NCBI GenBank assembly: GCA_900314715.1
Contig: OMWI01000002.1
Span: 111,850 to 175,849, forward strand
DNA from: an uncultured Prevotellaceae bacterium
GTDB taxonomy: Bacteria > Bacteroidota > Bacteroidia > Bacteroidales > Bacteroidaceae
Direction: 5' to 3'
Length of the DNA stretch: 64,000 bases
A model generated the notes under the pieces. That model was not told where the DNA came from and made no database searches. It saw nothing but the letters and a program-made list of their open reading frames with translations. Shown one piece after another: positions 63,157 to 64,000 of the stretch. Every line of letters begins with the position of its first letter. The stretch's first letter is position 1. The position numbers were made by a program, and so were the translations under genes.

Positions 63157-63300
63157 TTCTAAGGGGTTGTTAGGGGTTAAGACCTCCATAAACTTAGCGC
63201 CTTGATGCCGATAGGCGAAACTCATCGGACAGGGATGTGCATTTCCAAGTGACGCTCGTACCACCTATAAGTCCTCACTCTTTGGGTGAGGACTGTTTTT
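63157..63300 (+). ncRNA. candidate small RNA with its own promoter and terminator
   Basis: About 145 nt lie between a good -7 box (63143-63150) and a strong intrinsic terminator (63270-63300), with no plus-strand ORF. Possible pairings inside include CACTT (63154-63158) with AAGTG (63247-63251), AGCG (63196-63199) with CGCT (63253-63256), and CGCC/GGCG within the middle. A direct repeat AGGGGTT occurs twice near the 5' end. It lacks tmRNA and 4.5S landmarks. The terminator stem covers the last codons of the convergent gene at 63275-63859. Confidence 0.55.
63270..63300 (+). terminator. intrinsic terminator of the small RNA
   Basis: AGTCCTCAC (63270-63278) pairs with GTGAGGACT (63286-63294) around TCTTTGG, followed by GTTTTT. 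This is the strongest hairpin-plus-T-tract in the region. Confidence 0.88.
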
Positions 63301-63859
63301 GATTGCGTTTGTCGGCACGGAGGTCTGACAATATGTCTGAGTGAAACTTATCCATAAAATAGTTCCATGCTGTAGGCAGTTCGTTTCCATACTCATCATA
63401 ATATTCATCTGGAATGTCATCACCATCATTCACGGACCATGTGTATTTATCTGGCTCATGATGCCTTTGATTCATTCTCCACGCAAAATCCATGACTTCG
63501 GTGTAAAGTTCATTGGCTAAAGTCTTTGCTTGGCAGTATGCCTCAATCAAGAAACTGCCTCCATCTTCGCTTGAGAATACTGTGAAAATGCCGCACTTGC
63601 TGGGATGCGGCTTCTTCATTGAAACATCATTAACGCCACAAAACCACATTGGTTCAAAAGAAAACACAACGTCCACGTTTTCACAGGTCAGCTTCAAAAC
63701 GCTTGCTTGATCGCTGCTATTTGCAACGTTTTCCAGCCAGTTTTTTAATGGTCTAAAGGGGTTTTCGTTGCAATCTGATGCTACGAAAGTTCCCATCTTT
63801 GTCTTGTTTTTGTAGAAAGTAATTGGCAGCCATCCAGAATCTGGGTCATCAAACTTCAT
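63275..63859 (-). CDS. unrecognised protein
   Basis: The product has 194 residues from the ATG at 63859, no signal or membrane segment, rich in Asp and aromatic residues (FDDPDSGWLPITFYKNKTKMG, FRPLKNWLENVAN, TWSVNDGDDIPDEYYDEYG). I recognise no family. The same frame stays open for about 35 codons upstream without a normal start codon, through a run of seven G on the plus strand (63923-63929), until a TAG. The gene may therefore be truncated at the front. Its end overlaps the terminator of the convergent small RNA. Confidence 0.55.
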   Translation of the reverse strand: MKFDDPDSGWLPITFYKNKTKMGTFVASDCNENPFRPLKNWLENVANSSDQASVLKLTCENVDVVFSFEPMWFCGVNDVSMKKPHPSKCGIFTVFSSEDGGSFLIEAYCQAKTLANELYTEVMDFAWRMNQRHHEPDKYTWSVNDGDDIPDEYYDEYGNELPTAWNYFMDKFHSDILSDLRADKRNQKQSSPKE

Positions 63860-64000
63860 TTTGATATTGTCTGTGTCTCTCGGAAACTTTTCAGCATACT
63901 TGGCGCAACCGACAAACCCTGTGGGGGGGTGTAAGTCGCTAACCCAAAACTGTTGCTAAACGGTACATGAAGAAAGGGATGTCTCTAACTCCTTTCACCT

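Noticed and set aside
63157-63300. tmRNA, 4.5S or RNase P RNA
   Set aside because: The conserved cores of these RNAs were looked for and not seen; length and ends do not fit.

Overview
The window looks like chromosomal DNA of a Bacteroidales bacterium, most likely Prevotellaceae. This is inferred from three things. Promoters carry the Bacteroidetes -7 box TAnnTTTG and Shine-Dalgarno sites are lacking. Lipoprotein and gene families typical of the order are present (SPOR lipoprotein, YtxH/holin operon, short CstA, DUF4348- and DUF5715-type proteins). The GH53 enzyme has a sorting-type C-terminal tail. No rRNA, tRNA, complete insertion sequence or CRISPR array was seen.

Layout. 1-3.2 kb: C-terminus of a FadL-type outer-membrane protein, a GHL10-type lipoprotein and an orphan vsr. 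3.2-9.4 kb: ftsY-rimO-HU-HU/LysM membrane protein, then lepA and a Crp/Fnr regulator. 9.4-14.4 kb (mostly minus): two tandem acyl-CoA ligase paralogues and radA. 14.4-18.6 kb: substrate-binding lipoprotein, large TPR protein, mutY. 18.8-31.4 kb (minus): a DUF6057-like/TolB-cytochrome pair, cstA-recR-membrane protein-GT2-GNAT, rmlB with a FemAB/GNAT-like protein, and MATE/kinase/phosphodiesterase genes. 31.5-39.7 kb: DUF4348 lipoprotein, murB, MBL hydrolase, higBA, YtxH/holin stress operon, SPOR lipoprotein-ruvX-def-TPR. 39.7-48.9 kb: GH53 galactanase, phoH, DUF5715, a 6S-like RNA, ribE, thiL, punA, lpxK, sppA. 49-53.7 kb: an accessory patch. 53.9-62.3 kb: SDR, GH28 and CE12 pectin enzymes, preA, TSCPD protein, yebC, pheT. 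62.3-64 kb: a small Cys-rich protein, an intergenic small RNA with its own promoter and terminator, and an unrecognised gene.

The most unusual parts are the following. (i) An accessory module at 50.2-53.7 kb holds a YopX-like gene, a gene with a UDG-superfamily-like motif, a WYL regulator and a BRO-N/Fic fusion. The two minus-strand promoters and the WYL promoter share a near-identical 21-bp element. (ii) Four intergenic arrays have an exact 22-bp period, each unit built on a small dyad; three of the four lie between convergent genes that lack a classical terminator. (iii) Three candidate structured RNAs have recognisable promoters and/or terminators (about 870-960, 43142-43340 and 63157-63300).

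Most housekeeping genes are confident calls from motifs. RNA identities, promoter calls and the functions of accessory genes are inference from reading the sequence, with no database search.
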